DNA of 7,689 nt from Campylobacter sp. UBA1713. Its GTDB lineage: Bacteria > Campylobacterota > Campylobacteria > Campylobacterales > Campylobacteraceae. The notes beneath the pieces are model-generated. The model searched no databases and had not been told where the DNA came from. It saw only the letters and a program-made list of their open reading frames with translations. This document shows positions 1 to 6,102 of the stretch, in pieces. How positions within the stretch are numbered: the stretch's first letter is position 1; the number at the start of each line of letters is the position of its first letter. The position numbers and the translations under genes were made by a program. The stretch is from assembly GCA_002317305.1 (NCBI GenBank), contig DCIZ01000058.1:6090-13778 (forward strand), read 5' to 3'.

Positions 1-74
1 TTAAGAAAAAAATCTCCTAAAAACACTCCAAAAAATCAAGCCAAACTGGTTTTTAGAGATGCCCTTTAAAAGTC

Positions 75-1415
75 CTACTTTAGAATCTGCCTCTTTGCCG
101 CTGCTATGACGTCTTTTATGTTTTCCTCTATCCAAACGCCATTTGTGAAGTCCTCCGGTTTAACAAAAACGCCATTTACCACCATCGCAAAGTGCAAGTG
201 CTCGCCCAAAGCAAAGCCCGTTTGTCCTATGTTTCCTAGCACCTCGCCACCTCTAACTATCTGCCCTTCTCGCACATTTATCTGCGAAAGATGTGCATAC
301 ATACTAGAGATGCCAAAACCATGGTTTATCACGACCATGTTACCGTAAATTCCATTTTCGCCCGCAAAACTAACCACGCCCGGATTGCTCACATAGACCT
401 CTGCGTTTTTGTTCGCACTAAAGTCCGTGCCCAAGTGCCAGCCACGACTTATCTCTTTTCCTTTGTAGACAAAAGTGCTCTCTACTGCAAAGTTGTCGCT
501 CTTTTTTGTAATAGAAACTGGGTCAAAAACCGCCAAGTCAAAATCCTCCACAAAGGCATTTTTCCAGCGCGCATTTGCCTTAAAGACCTCTTTGTTGCTC
601 TCGTCTCGTAGCTCCTCGTTTACATAGATAAATTTGTCAAGTCCCTTGCCCGTAAAGTCGCCCGCAACGCGCGTAATGACTCCGTTTATAAGCGGGTCAG
701 TTACGTTAAATTTGGTCTTTTTGAACTCTTGAACTTTTTTGTCAAATTCTATGTTGTAACGATTCGTGTTGCCCGCTGTGTCTTTTGCTATGATAGACGC
801 ACGGAAGTCTGTGTCCCACGGCGCACTTGAGACAAATGCAGCGAAGTAGTCTTTTTGGATAAAAGGTGTAGCTTTAAAGCGTTTGCCTTTGTTTGAAACC
901 ACCTCAACGGTGTCTAAATTTGGGTCTGTCGCCTTAAAGATGACAAAAGCGCTAGTGCCGTTGTAGATGCGAAAACTTTGGCTGATGACTTTTATCTCTG
1001 GGGCTTCTAAGTCTACACTTATCTCTTTTTCCACGCGCACGCGGTTGCCAGAAAAGATGCCACCACTGCCGTCAAGCGCCTCTACTATTAGCATCGGTTT
1101 GCCGTCAAATTTTTGTGGAATTTCGATGTTTACGCTAAGCTCTTTTTCTAGCTCGCCATCATAAACTTTTTCAAAAAGAATCGTCTCGTTTAGCCCATCG
1201 CTAAATTTGACTTTTAGCTCCTTGATGCCGCTTGCGTCTTTTGCCGTAACGACTGCTTTGTTGTCTACGTTTGCGTAAAGCTCGCTTTTTATCTCGATGC
1301 TCGGTTGCTCCTTGTCCTGCAAGTCCATCTTTACGACAAAAGCAGTTGTAGCCACAGTGCCGATAACGCCTATCACCGCCAATATGATCTTAATAAGTCC
1401 GCCAATACTTCCCAT
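75..1415 (-). CDS. Membrane-anchored M23 family zinc metallopeptidase (LytM/peptidoglycan endopeptidase type)
   Basis: Predicted peptidoglycan DD-endopeptidase acting in the periplasm, 446 residues. Seen in the sequence: a hydrophobic segment at about residues 5-28 followed by a charged stretch, which suggests an uncleaved N-terminal anchor. Residues about 38-240 look beta-rich, with two stretches resembling Ig-like modules (about 38-75 and 139-176). The catalytic domain is C-terminal. Zinc ligands are H327 and D331 (HLGTD) and H408 (GEHLHF). H375 (YAHLS) and H406 fit the catalytic histidines of the family, and H365 lies in INHG. All signature residues are present, so it should be active rather than a degenerate LytM factor. 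The ATG start has an AAGGAAA Shine-Dalgarno 8 nt upstream (1424-1430). It stands alone, divergent from the tRNA gene. M23 enzymes of Campylobacter and Helicobacter often shape the cell; which paralogue this is cannot be told from the sequence alone. Confidence 0.93.
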   Translation of the reverse strand: MGSIGGLIKIILAVIGVIGTVATTAFVVKMDLQDKEQPSIEIKSELYANVDNKAVVTAKDASGIKELKVKFSDGLNETILFEKVYDGELEKELSVNIEIPQKFDGKPMLIVEALDGSGGIFSGNRVRVEKEISVDLEAPEIKVISQSFRIYNGTSAFVIFKATDPNLDTVEVVSNKGKRFKATPFIQKDYFAAFVSSAPWDTDFRASIIAKDTAGNTNRYNIEFDKKVQEFKKTKFNVTDPLINGVITRVAGDFTGKGLDKFIYVNEELRDESNKEVFKANARWKNAFVEDFDLAVFDPVSITKKSDNFAVESTFVYKGKEISRGWHLGTDFSANKNAEVYVSNPGVVSFAGENGIYGNMVVINHGFGISSMYAHLSQINVREGQIVRGGEVLGNIGQTGFALGEHLHFAMVVNGVFVKPEDFTNGVWIEENIKDVIAAAKRQILK

Positions 1416-1449
1416 GCTAACACTTTCCTTTTTTTAATGAAATGCGGTG

Positions 1450-1458
1450 ATTCTAGCA
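1450..1458 (-). promoter_or_regulatory. Extended -10 promoter of the M23 peptidase gene
   Basis: Read on the minus strand the site is TGCTAGAAT, an extended -10 box lying about 35 nt upstream of the ATG. Transcription would start near 1443, leaving a leader of roughly 28 nt that contains the AAGGAAA ribosome site. No good -35 hexamer is seen, which is normal for sigma-70 promoters in Campylobacter. Confidence 0.5.
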
Positions 1459-1579
1459 AAACATTACTTTAACTAAGATGAATTTTGTGGTGAATTTGCA
1501 GTTTAGTTCGCAAAAATTCAGATAAATTCAAATTTTTCATGATTTTCTGTTTTTTAAGTTTATTTTAAGCTTATTGCGC

Positions 1580-1585
1580 TATAAT
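1580..1585 (+). promoter_or_regulatory. -10 box of the tRNA-Ser promoter
   Basis: A perfect TATAAT follows T-rich stretches with no clear -35 hexamer, as expected for sigma-70 promoters of this group. Transcription should begin near 1592, about 47 nt before the mature tRNA 5' end, so a short leader would be removed by RNase P. Confidence 0.65.
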
Positions 1586-1638
1586 TCGGGCTCATTTTTA
1601 AGATGAACTTTTTTTAACTCCTTAATGAATGATGTTAC

Positions 1639-1729
1639 GGACAGATGGGTGAGTGGCTGAAACCACACCCCTGCTAAGGGTGCAGCTCTTAATCGGGGCT
1701 CGAGGGTTCAAATCCCTCTCTGTCCGCCA
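1639..1729 (+). tRNA. tRNA-Ser, anticodon GCT
   Basis: Serine tRNA reading AGC and AGT codons. The acceptor stem is GGACAGA (1639-1645) paired with TCTGTCC (1719-1725), then discriminator G and an encoded CCA (1727-1729). The anticodon stem is CACCC/GGGTG with loop CTGCTAA (1671-1677) and anticodon GCT at 1673-1675. The long class II variable arm pairs AGCTC with GGGCT (1684-1688 and 1696-1700 region), typical of serine tRNAs. The T arm is GAGGG/CCCTC with loop TTCAAAT (1707-1713). It is the only RNA gene in the window and lies just upstream of a repeat-rich spacer. No hairpin terminator is obvious; T-rich sequence follows directly (1731-1775). Confidence 0.97.
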
Positions 1730-1820
1730 CTTTCTTTATCTCTTTATTCTTTGATTATTTTTTTAATTATTTTTATTAAAGTGTTGAAAGTTGATAAAAT
1801 TTTGTTAGATTAAATTTACT

Positions 1821-1897
1821 TTTTCGAATTTGACTTTTTACTCACTCAAATTTCAGGAAATTCTTCGGCGGGCTTTCGCCCACCTAAGAATGACGGC
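1821..1897 (+). repeat. Palindromic dispersed repeat, copy A
   Basis: A 77-base unit whose second half folds on itself. TTCTT (1861-1865) pairs with AAGAA (1886-1890), and inside it GGGC (1870-1873) pairs with GCCC (1878-1881) around a TTTC loop, with only two mismatched positions in between. Its first half (TTTTTACTC, CTCAAATTTCAGG) is nearly the same as in copy C. Read on the minus strand it begins GCCGTCATTCT and ends GAAGAATT, resembling the GTCATTCTGAG...GAAGAATC class of intergenic repeats found in many bacterial genomes. Confidence 0.8.
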
Positions 1898-1952
1898 AAT
1901 AACGGAAAACAGACCGCCGTCATTACGAGTGAGTGTTAGCGAAGCGAAGAAT
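1860..1952. repeat. Long inverted repeat formed by copies A and B
   Basis: ATTCTTCG (1860-1867) is the exact complement of CGAAGAAT (1945-1952). AATGACGGC (1889-1897) is the exact complement of GCCGTCATT (1916-1924), with an 18-base loop between the inner arms. The two copies could form one long imperfect cruciform or hairpin instead of separate small ones. Confidence 0.7.
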
Positions 1953-1957
1953 CCCCC
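1916..1957 (-). repeat. Palindromic dispersed repeat, copy B (inverted, core only)
   Basis: Begins GCCGTCATTACGAG and ends GCGAAGAATCCCCC, the reverse orientation of copies A and C. Its middle (AGTGAGTGTTAGCGAAGC) differs from the hairpin core of A and C, so it may be a sister subtype. It lacks the 40-base flank shared by A and C. A further GGAAGAATCTT (1971-1981) just downstream could be a remnant of another copy. Confidence 0.7.
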
Positions 1958-1991
1958 TTTATAGCGAAAAGGAAGAATCTTTACATTTGCC

Positions 1992-2069
1992 TTTTCGTGA
2001 ATTTGAATTTTTACTCCCTCAAATTTCAGGGGATTCTTCGGTCGGCTACGCCTCCCTCAGAATGACGGC
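1992..2069 (+). repeat. Palindromic dispersed repeat, copy C
   Basis: A 78-base unit matching copy A over both its AT-rich flank and its hairpin half. ATTCT (2033-2037) pairs with AGAAT (2059-2063), GG (2040-2041) with CC (2055-2056), and GGC (2044-2046) with GCC (2050-2052) around a TAC loop. The interior mismatches are symmetrically placed. The core sequence differs from copy A while the pairing is kept, which suggests the fold rather than the exact bases is maintained. Confidence 0.8.
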
Positions 2070-2101
2070 GTTTGGTTTGTTAATTTTGTGTAACACCAAA
2101 C
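2070..2101. other. Stem-loop just after the last gene of the clp operon
   Basis: GTTTGG (2070-2075) pairs with CCAAAC (2096-2101). After a TT bulge, TGTTA (2078-2082) pairs with TAACA (2091-2095), closing an 8-base loop. This gives an 11-bp stem some 17 bases beyond the operon's final stop codon. It may end or stabilise the transcript, but neither strand has the U-run of a classical intrinsic terminator. Confidence 0.4.
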
Positions 2102-2112
2102 ACTAAACACTA
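2092..2112. repeat. Tandem heptamer AACACTA, three copies
   Basis: Three adjoining 7-base units: AACACCA, AACACTA, AACACTA. The first overlaps the stem-loop at 2070-2101, and the array ends 5 bases before the stop codon of the neighbouring gene. A second, unrelated 7-base tandem array lies at the other end of the window. Confidence 0.75.
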
Positions 2113-2117
2113 AATCC

Positions 2118-3725
2118 TCAAAGATCTATCGTATTTGACTTCTCCTTAAAAAGCTCATTAAAGTGTTTGTCTAGCTCCTCGTTCTCTTTTATCTTGTGCA
2201 TGTTTCGTTTTAGGTATTCGTCATTTTCTACGATGGTGTCTTGACTTCGCCAAGCGCGTTGTGGTGCAACTCTTTCGCCACTAGAAGCCGAAAAAGTAGA
2301 AAAAGCAGAATTTGTGCGACCGCCAGCACCACGCTCGCTACTCTCCACGTCCAAAAAACCACCATTTTCCACACGCTCAACAGCACGCTCACCACCGCCT
2401 CCGCCAACACCAGCACGCTCACCAGCACCGACATCAAACTCAAATTCACTTTGCGCCGCTTTTGCCTCGCCAAATTTAGCACCACTTTCATGAACTTCGC
2501 CCAAACGCACCTCGCTCACCTCGTCAGCACGCGCGCCACTAGCTCGCACCTCCTCTGATGCCGCATCTTTAAGCCCACCACCAAAATCCACACGATTAAA
2601 AAAACCACTTCGCTCCTCTTTTACCACTTCCTCATCTGCCACATCATAAGCATACGAAGCCCGAAGTGTGTCAAAGCTGTCGGCGTCAAATTTACCATCG
2701 CCCACTTTTACGCCACCACTCTCACCTAGCGCGCCCTCTTTTCGTGCCTGCTCAAACTTCTCAAAAAAACCACTTCGGCTAAATTTCTCCTCGTTTAGCT
2801 CCGCCTCGTCATCCGCACCAGTCGCACCAGCCGCACCAACTGTGCCTGCCAAATTTACCTCACCAACGCCACTTTTTGCCTCGCTACTAACCGTGTCAGC
2901 CGCACCAGCCACATCACCCACCTTTTGCTCAAAGTAAGCTTTATATTTTTGCTCATCTTCTCGCATCTTTACATCAAAGTCGTCCATCTCGTCAAACGCA
3001 CTTTTTGCCTCTCTTAAAGCCGCCTCTTTGTCGCCAAATTCACGCACCTCGTCAAATTTACGCTCGCTTGAATTTGCACCACTTTTTTCACCGCTAGCAG
3101 AAGCCGCAGAACTAGCAGAAGCCGCGCCACGACTAAATTCCTTTTGCGCCTTCTCCTCCTCCATGCGTCTTAACGCCTCAAAACGTTTGTTAAATTTCGC
3201 CTGCTCGTCGCTCAGATCTACCTTTTCAAATTTACTCACCAGCTCCGCCACCTCGAGCTTTTCAGCCTCGCTTAAACTCTCCGTGCCCTTTGACCTCGCA
3301 TCACCAAAACCGCCCTCACGCGAATTTTTACGCACATTTTCCCTAACCGCCTCATGAACAGCATCCCTAACGGCATCGCGAACCGCATCACGCACTGTGT
3401 CTCGCTCGCGCGCCGCATCTCTCTCGTAAGCGCGTGCCGTAAAACTCTCACGCACGCCTTCACGCACTACCTCCACACGCTCCTCCTCCGCGTCCTCCAA
3501 AAAGCTAGTGCGTGCCTCTTTTTTTGCTTTCTCAGCTGACTTTTGTGCCTCGCTAGATGCCTCTTTTTCAGCAGATTTTTCAGCTGTCGCCTCCGCCTCA
3601 GCAGCGTTTTCTACCACAAAGAATCGCTTTCCATAAAGCACTACCAAAATTCCCACTAAGACAAAACCAGCCAAAACCGCCAACGTCCCTAAAATGATCT
3701 CAAAACTAACCGGCTCAACAAACAT
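2118..3725 (-). CDS. Unrecognised single-pass membrane protein with long charged low-complexity cytoplasmic region
   Basis: I do not recognise this protein. Numbering here starts at the first of two adjacent ATGs (3728). I chose the second ATG (3725) because the GAAGGAT ribosome site (3731-3737) is 6 nt from it and only 3 nt from the first. Residues 8-32 form one transmembrane helix, followed by KR, so the N terminus should face the periplasm and the rest the cytoplasm, as in ZipA-like topology. Then come an Ala/Glu/Lys-rich stretch (41-72), RDAV repeats (109-132), a possible helical segment (150-200), Ser/Ala and Gly-rich linkers, two RSGFF motifs (318-322, 373-377) and a charged C-terminal helix (about 497-530). 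There is no cysteine, one tryptophan, and only two prolines (6 and 489). It shares one base with the clpA stop (TGATG), so it is co-translated with clpA. A link to proteolysis or a scaffold role is only inference. Confidence 0.85.
   Translation of the reverse strand: MFVEPVSFEIILGTLAVLAGFVLVGILVVLYGKRFFVVENAAEAEATAEKSAEKEASSEAQKSAEKAKKEARTSFLEDAEEERVEVVREGVRESFTARAYERDAARERDTVRDAVRDAVRDAVHEAVRENVRKNSREGGFGDARSKGTESLSEAEKLEVAELVSKFEKVDLSDEQAKFNKRFEALRRMEEEKAQKEFSRGAASASSAASASGEKSGANSSERKFDEVREFGDKEAALREAKSAFDEMDDFDVKMREDEQKYKAYFEQKVGDVAGAADTVSSEAKSGVGEVNLAGTVGAAGATGADDEAELNEEKFSRSGFFEKFEQARKEGALGESGGVKVGDGKFDADSFDTLRASYAYDVADEEVVKEERSGFFNRVDFGGGLKDAASEEVRASGARADEVSEVRLGEVHESGAKFGEAKAAQSEFEFDVGAGERAGVGGGGGERAVERVENGGFLDVESSERGAGGRTNSAFSTFSASSGERVAPQRAWRSQDTIVENDEYLKRNMHKIKENEELDKHFNELFKEKSNTIDL
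3333..3404 (-). repeat. In-gene tetrapeptide repeat region, six units of [RH][DE]xV
   Basis: Six consecutive 12-base units encode RDTV, RDAV, RDAV, RDAV, HEAV and RENV (residues 109-132 of the unrecognised protein). The codons differ from unit to unit (Arg as CGA, CGT, CGC and AGG; Ala as GCG, GCC and GCT), so the DNA repeat is degraded while the peptide pattern is kept. Confidence 0.85.
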
Positions 3726-5797
3726 CATAAATCCTTCAACTCAAATTTAAATTCACCAGACTCAAAGCCCACTTTTACCACGCTTTTTGCGCTCACTTCG
3801 CCACTCAAAACCAGCGGCGCAAGCTTCATCGCCACACTCTCTTTTACCACGCGTGCTATGTTTCTAGCACCAAATTCATCACTCTTTCCACGCCGTAAAA
3901 TTTCACTCACCGCCTCATCGCCAAACTCCACACGCACGCCACCCACTTCTAGTGTTTTGCGGCACTTCTCCACCACGCCTTTTAACGCCTCTTCGCTTAG
4001 CGAAGCAAACCGCACAACCGCATCAAGCCTGTTGCGAAATTCTGGCGCAAAAAAGTCCCGAACGGCGTTGTCATCACGCACGCTTTCGTTTTTGTAAAAG
4101 CCCACAACCGGCGCCTCTTTTGTCCCCAAATTTGACGTCATGACTATGATGCAGTTGCGAAAGTCGCTTTTTGAGCCTGCTGCGTCTGTCAAAGTAGCGC
4201 TGTCAAAGACCTGCAACAAGACGTTTAGTAACTCCGGATGCGCTTTTTCTACTTCGTCAAACAGAAGCACGCTGTAAGGGTGGTTTTTTACTGCGTTTGT
4301 GAGTGCTCCGCCATTTTCAAAACCCACGTAACCTGGCGGCGAGCCTATGAATTTTGCTACGGCATGTTTTTCCATGTATTCACTCATGTCAAAGCGTTCA
4401 AAATTCATATTCATCGCTTTTGCTAGGTCTATGGTGAGCTGCGTTTTACCTACGCCACTGCTGCCTGTTAGCAAAAAAACGCCCAAAGGGCGGTCTGCCG
4501 CACCAAAGCCCGCCGCGTTACAAAGCAAGTGGCTACACACGGTTTCTATAGCATCGTCTTGCCCAAAGATGCTCTGTTTTAGGCGGTTTTTTAGTGCTAG
4601 CACCAGCTCATTTTGGCGTTTTACTTCGCCCAAATTTGCCGCGTTTGTCAGCTCGCCAAGCACACTTCTAACTAGCTCATCGCTGACTTTTTTGCCTTCT
4701 ATCTTCGCCCTAGCGCCCACTTCGTCCAAAACGTCTATGGCGCTGTCTGGCAAAAATTTGTCGCTTCTGTAGCGTTTTGCCAAAGTTACACAAAGCTCGC
4801 ACGTGGCTTTTTCAAATTTAACTCCGTGAAAGTCGCCATATTCTTTTGAGATTCCATCTAGAATCTCCACCGCTTCGTCGTGTTTTGGCTCCTCGACTGC
4901 CACTTTGTTAAACCGCCTCAAAAGCGCTTTGTCTTTGTTTTTTATCTCGTCAAAAGTCGCCGTCCCTATAAACCGAAGTTTCCCGCTAGAAAGGTAAGGC
5001 TTTAAGATCATACTCGCATCAAAGCTGTTTTCGCCGTCTCCTCGTGAGAGAATCGAGCCTATCTCGTCTATGAACAAGATGGCGTTTTCTTCCTCTGACA
5101 AATCTGCCAAAATCCCCTCCAGTCGCTCCTCAAAGTCGCCACGAAACTTCGTGCCCGAGACAAGTGGCGCTAAATTTAGCTGGTAGATGATGCAGTTCTT
5201 TAAATTTGGCGGAATGTCCACGCCGTTTTTTAAGTCGCTTGCTAACGAATAAACTAGTGCGGTTTTGCCAACGCCACTCTCGCCGACAAAAAGCGGGTTG
5301 TTGTTGCTTTTGCGACTTAAAATTTGAAAGGCACGTGCTTTTTCTTTTTTGCGTCCTACAAAAGCACCAAAATCCATGTCGTTTAAAACAGTCAAAAGGT
5401 CGTCATCTTCGCCCACTTCGTCAAGCTTCAAACCATGCGAAATGAGCAGTTTAAAAGAGATGCTCTCTTTGTCGTTTAAGATGTAGTCTACAAATTCGTT
5501 ACAGTCAAAGCTGTTATCTTTTTGTGCTGCAAAAAAAACCTCCTGAAACTTCGGGTGCATCACAGGCTTTTGCTCTGTGTCGCCGTCTGCAAATTTGTCA
5601 AACACGCGTTCTATGAGCTCTTTTAAGTCGCGCTCTAAAGCCAAAATGTCCACGCCGTTGTCGACTAGCTTTTGGACGATGGCATTTTCACGTTTTATAA
5701 CTGCTAAAAATATGTGTTCTGTCGTCAAAAACGAATTTTTTGCGTTGCGTGCTATCTCCATCGATTCTATAAGACACTTTTCAAAATTTCTATCCAT
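3725..5797 (-). CDS. clpA: ATP-dependent Clp protease ATP-binding subunit ClpA
   Basis: Hexameric AAA+ unfoldase that threads substrates into ClpP and receives N-degron substrates from ClpS. It has 690 residues, shorter than E. coli ClpA (758). From the ATG at 5797: N-domain about 1-135; first AAA+ module with Walker A GESGVGKT (172-179), pore loop KFRG (217-220) and Walker B LFIDE (241-245); second module with Walker A GSSGVGKT (445-452), Walker B LLFDE (511-515), pore loop GSPPGYVGF (485-493), EFRNRLD (586-592) and sensor-2 GARNI. VGF (565-567) sits where ClpP-binding IGF/IGL loops lie. A longer reading frame starts at a TTG (5818), but that codon has no support, while ATG 5797 has AAGGA 5 nt upstream and overlaps the clpS stop by one base. 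The missing long coiled-coil middle domain separates it from ClpB and ClpC. Confidence 0.97.
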   Translation of the reverse strand: MDRNFEKCLIESMEIARNAKNSFLTTEHIFLAVIKRENAIVQKLVDNGVDILALERDLKELIERVFDKFADGDTEQKPVMHPKFQEVFFAAQKDNSFDCNEFVDYILNDKESISFKLLISHGLKLDEVGEDDDLLTVLNDMDFGAFVGRKKEKARAFQILSRKSNNNPLFVGESGVGKTALVYSLASDLKNGVDIPPNLKNCIIYQLNLAPLVSGTKFRGDFEERLEGILADLSEEENAILFIDEIGSILSRGDGENSFDASMILKPYLSSGKLRFIGTATFDEIKNKDKALLRRFNKVAVEEPKHDEAVEILDGISKEYGDFHGVKFEKATCELCVTLAKRYRSDKFLPDSAIDVLDEVGARAKIEGKKVSDELVRSVLGELTNAANLGEVKRQNELVLALKNRLKQSIFGQDDAIETVCSHLLCNAAGFGAADRPLGVFLLTGSSGVGKTQLTIDLAKAMNMNFERFDMSEYMEKHAVAKFIGSPPGYVGFENGGALTNAVKNHPYSVLLFDEVEKAHPELLNVLLQVFDSATLTDAAGSKSDFRNCIIVMTSNLGTKEAPVVGFYKNESVRDDNAVRDFFAPEFRNRLDAVVRFASLSEEALKGVVEKCRKTLEVGGVRVEFGDEAVSEILRRGKSDEFGARNIARVVKESVAMKLAPLVLSGEVSAKSVVKVGFESGEFKFELKDL

Positions 5798-6099
5798 CAC
5801 TTTCCTTTTACTATACAACGAAGCGGAAAACCGCTACTAGATGCCATCTGCAAAACTGAATTTTGTTTAGCAAGCGCAACGCTTTTTTCATAACTCCCAC
5901 AAACCGCCGAGCCCTTCAAATGCACGGCAAACATCAGCTGTGTCGCCTCGTGTTCACTCTTGTTAAAGACCGACTTTAAGATGAAAACGACAAATTCCAT
6001 AGTCGTAACGTCATCGTTTAGCAATATAACGTCAAACATATCTGGTGCGAAGTTTCTGTTTTTAAAGCGAATTTTGCCTCTGGTTTTACTCTTTTCCAT
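5797..6099 (-). CDS. clpS: ATP-dependent Clp protease adaptor ClpS
   Basis: Cytoplasmic adaptor of the N-degron pathway: it binds proteins with bulky hydrophobic N-terminal residues and delivers them to ClpA. The length of 100 residues is normal. After a disordered basic N-terminal tail (1-18) comes the core. Pocket residues line up with E. coli ClpS: N28, D29 and D30 (E. coli N34, D35, D36), T32, M34 (M40, the gatekeeper) and H60 (H66). Other family hallmarks are MEFVVFIL, EATQLM, VHLKGSAVCG and the closing FPLRCIV. The set is complete, so N-degron recognition should be retained. The ATG has GGAG 6 nt upstream (6106-6109). It begins 3 nt after the upstream lipoprotein gene and ends overlapping clpA by one base. 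Confidence 0.97.
   Translation of the reverse strand: MEKSKTRGKIRFKNRNFAPDMFDVILLNDDVTTMEFVVFILKSVFNKSEHEATQLMFAVHLKGSAVCGSYEKSVALAKQNSVLQMASSSGFPLRCIVKGK
5803..5807 (-). promoter_or_regulatory. Ribosome binding site that decides the clpA start
   Basis: AAGGA within AAAAGGAAA on the minus strand lies inside the last codons of clpS, 5 nt upstream of the ATG at 5797. It fixes the clpA start at that ATG rather than at the in-frame TTG 21 bases further upstream, and the TGATG junction points to translational coupling with clpS. Confidence 0.8.
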
Positions 6100-6102
6100 C
6101 GC

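Larger units (their letters stand above)
1730..2117. other. Gene-free, repeat-rich spacer between tRNA-Ser and the clp operon end
   Basis: No credible protein gene is seen here. The first 90 bases are a T-rich tail after the tRNA. From 1821 to about 2112 nearly everything belongs to some repeat: two direct copies (A and C) and one inverted copy (B) of a palindromic element, a small inverted repeat (CGAAAAGG 1965-1972 with CCTTTTCG 1990-1997), a stem-loop at 2070-2101 and a tandem heptamer at 2092-2112. The tRNA gene and the clp operon converge on it, so it also serves as the transcription-end zone for both. Confidence 0.8.

Noticed and set aside
1..31. AGGAG (14-18, minus strand) and a short open frame from a GTG, possibly the start of the next gene after the M23 peptidase
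   Set aside because: No start codon at suitable distance lies inside the window, and the GTG frame has too few codons. It may be the ribosome site of a gene just outside, but this cannot be shown.
1762..1780. TTTAAT/ATTAAA stem after the tRNA as an intrinsic terminator
   Set aside because: The stem is only six A-T pairs and would be too weak; the T-rich region alone does not prove termination.
1890..1964. Plus-strand open frame of 24 codons beginning ATGACGGCA inside repeat copies A and B
   Set aside because: It has no ribosome site, is entirely repeat sequence and shows no protein-like composition.
1821..2112. CRISPR array
   Set aside because: The repeats are few, inverted relative to each other, irregularly spaced and individually palindromic over their whole length; no cas genes are present.
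2241..3357. Several long plus-strand open frames opposite the unknown protein gene
   Set aside because: They mirror the biased codon composition of the minus-strand gene, lack ribosome sites and encode Ser/Pro/Thr-rich shadow sequences. The minus-strand gene has the membrane helix, ribosome site and operon junction.
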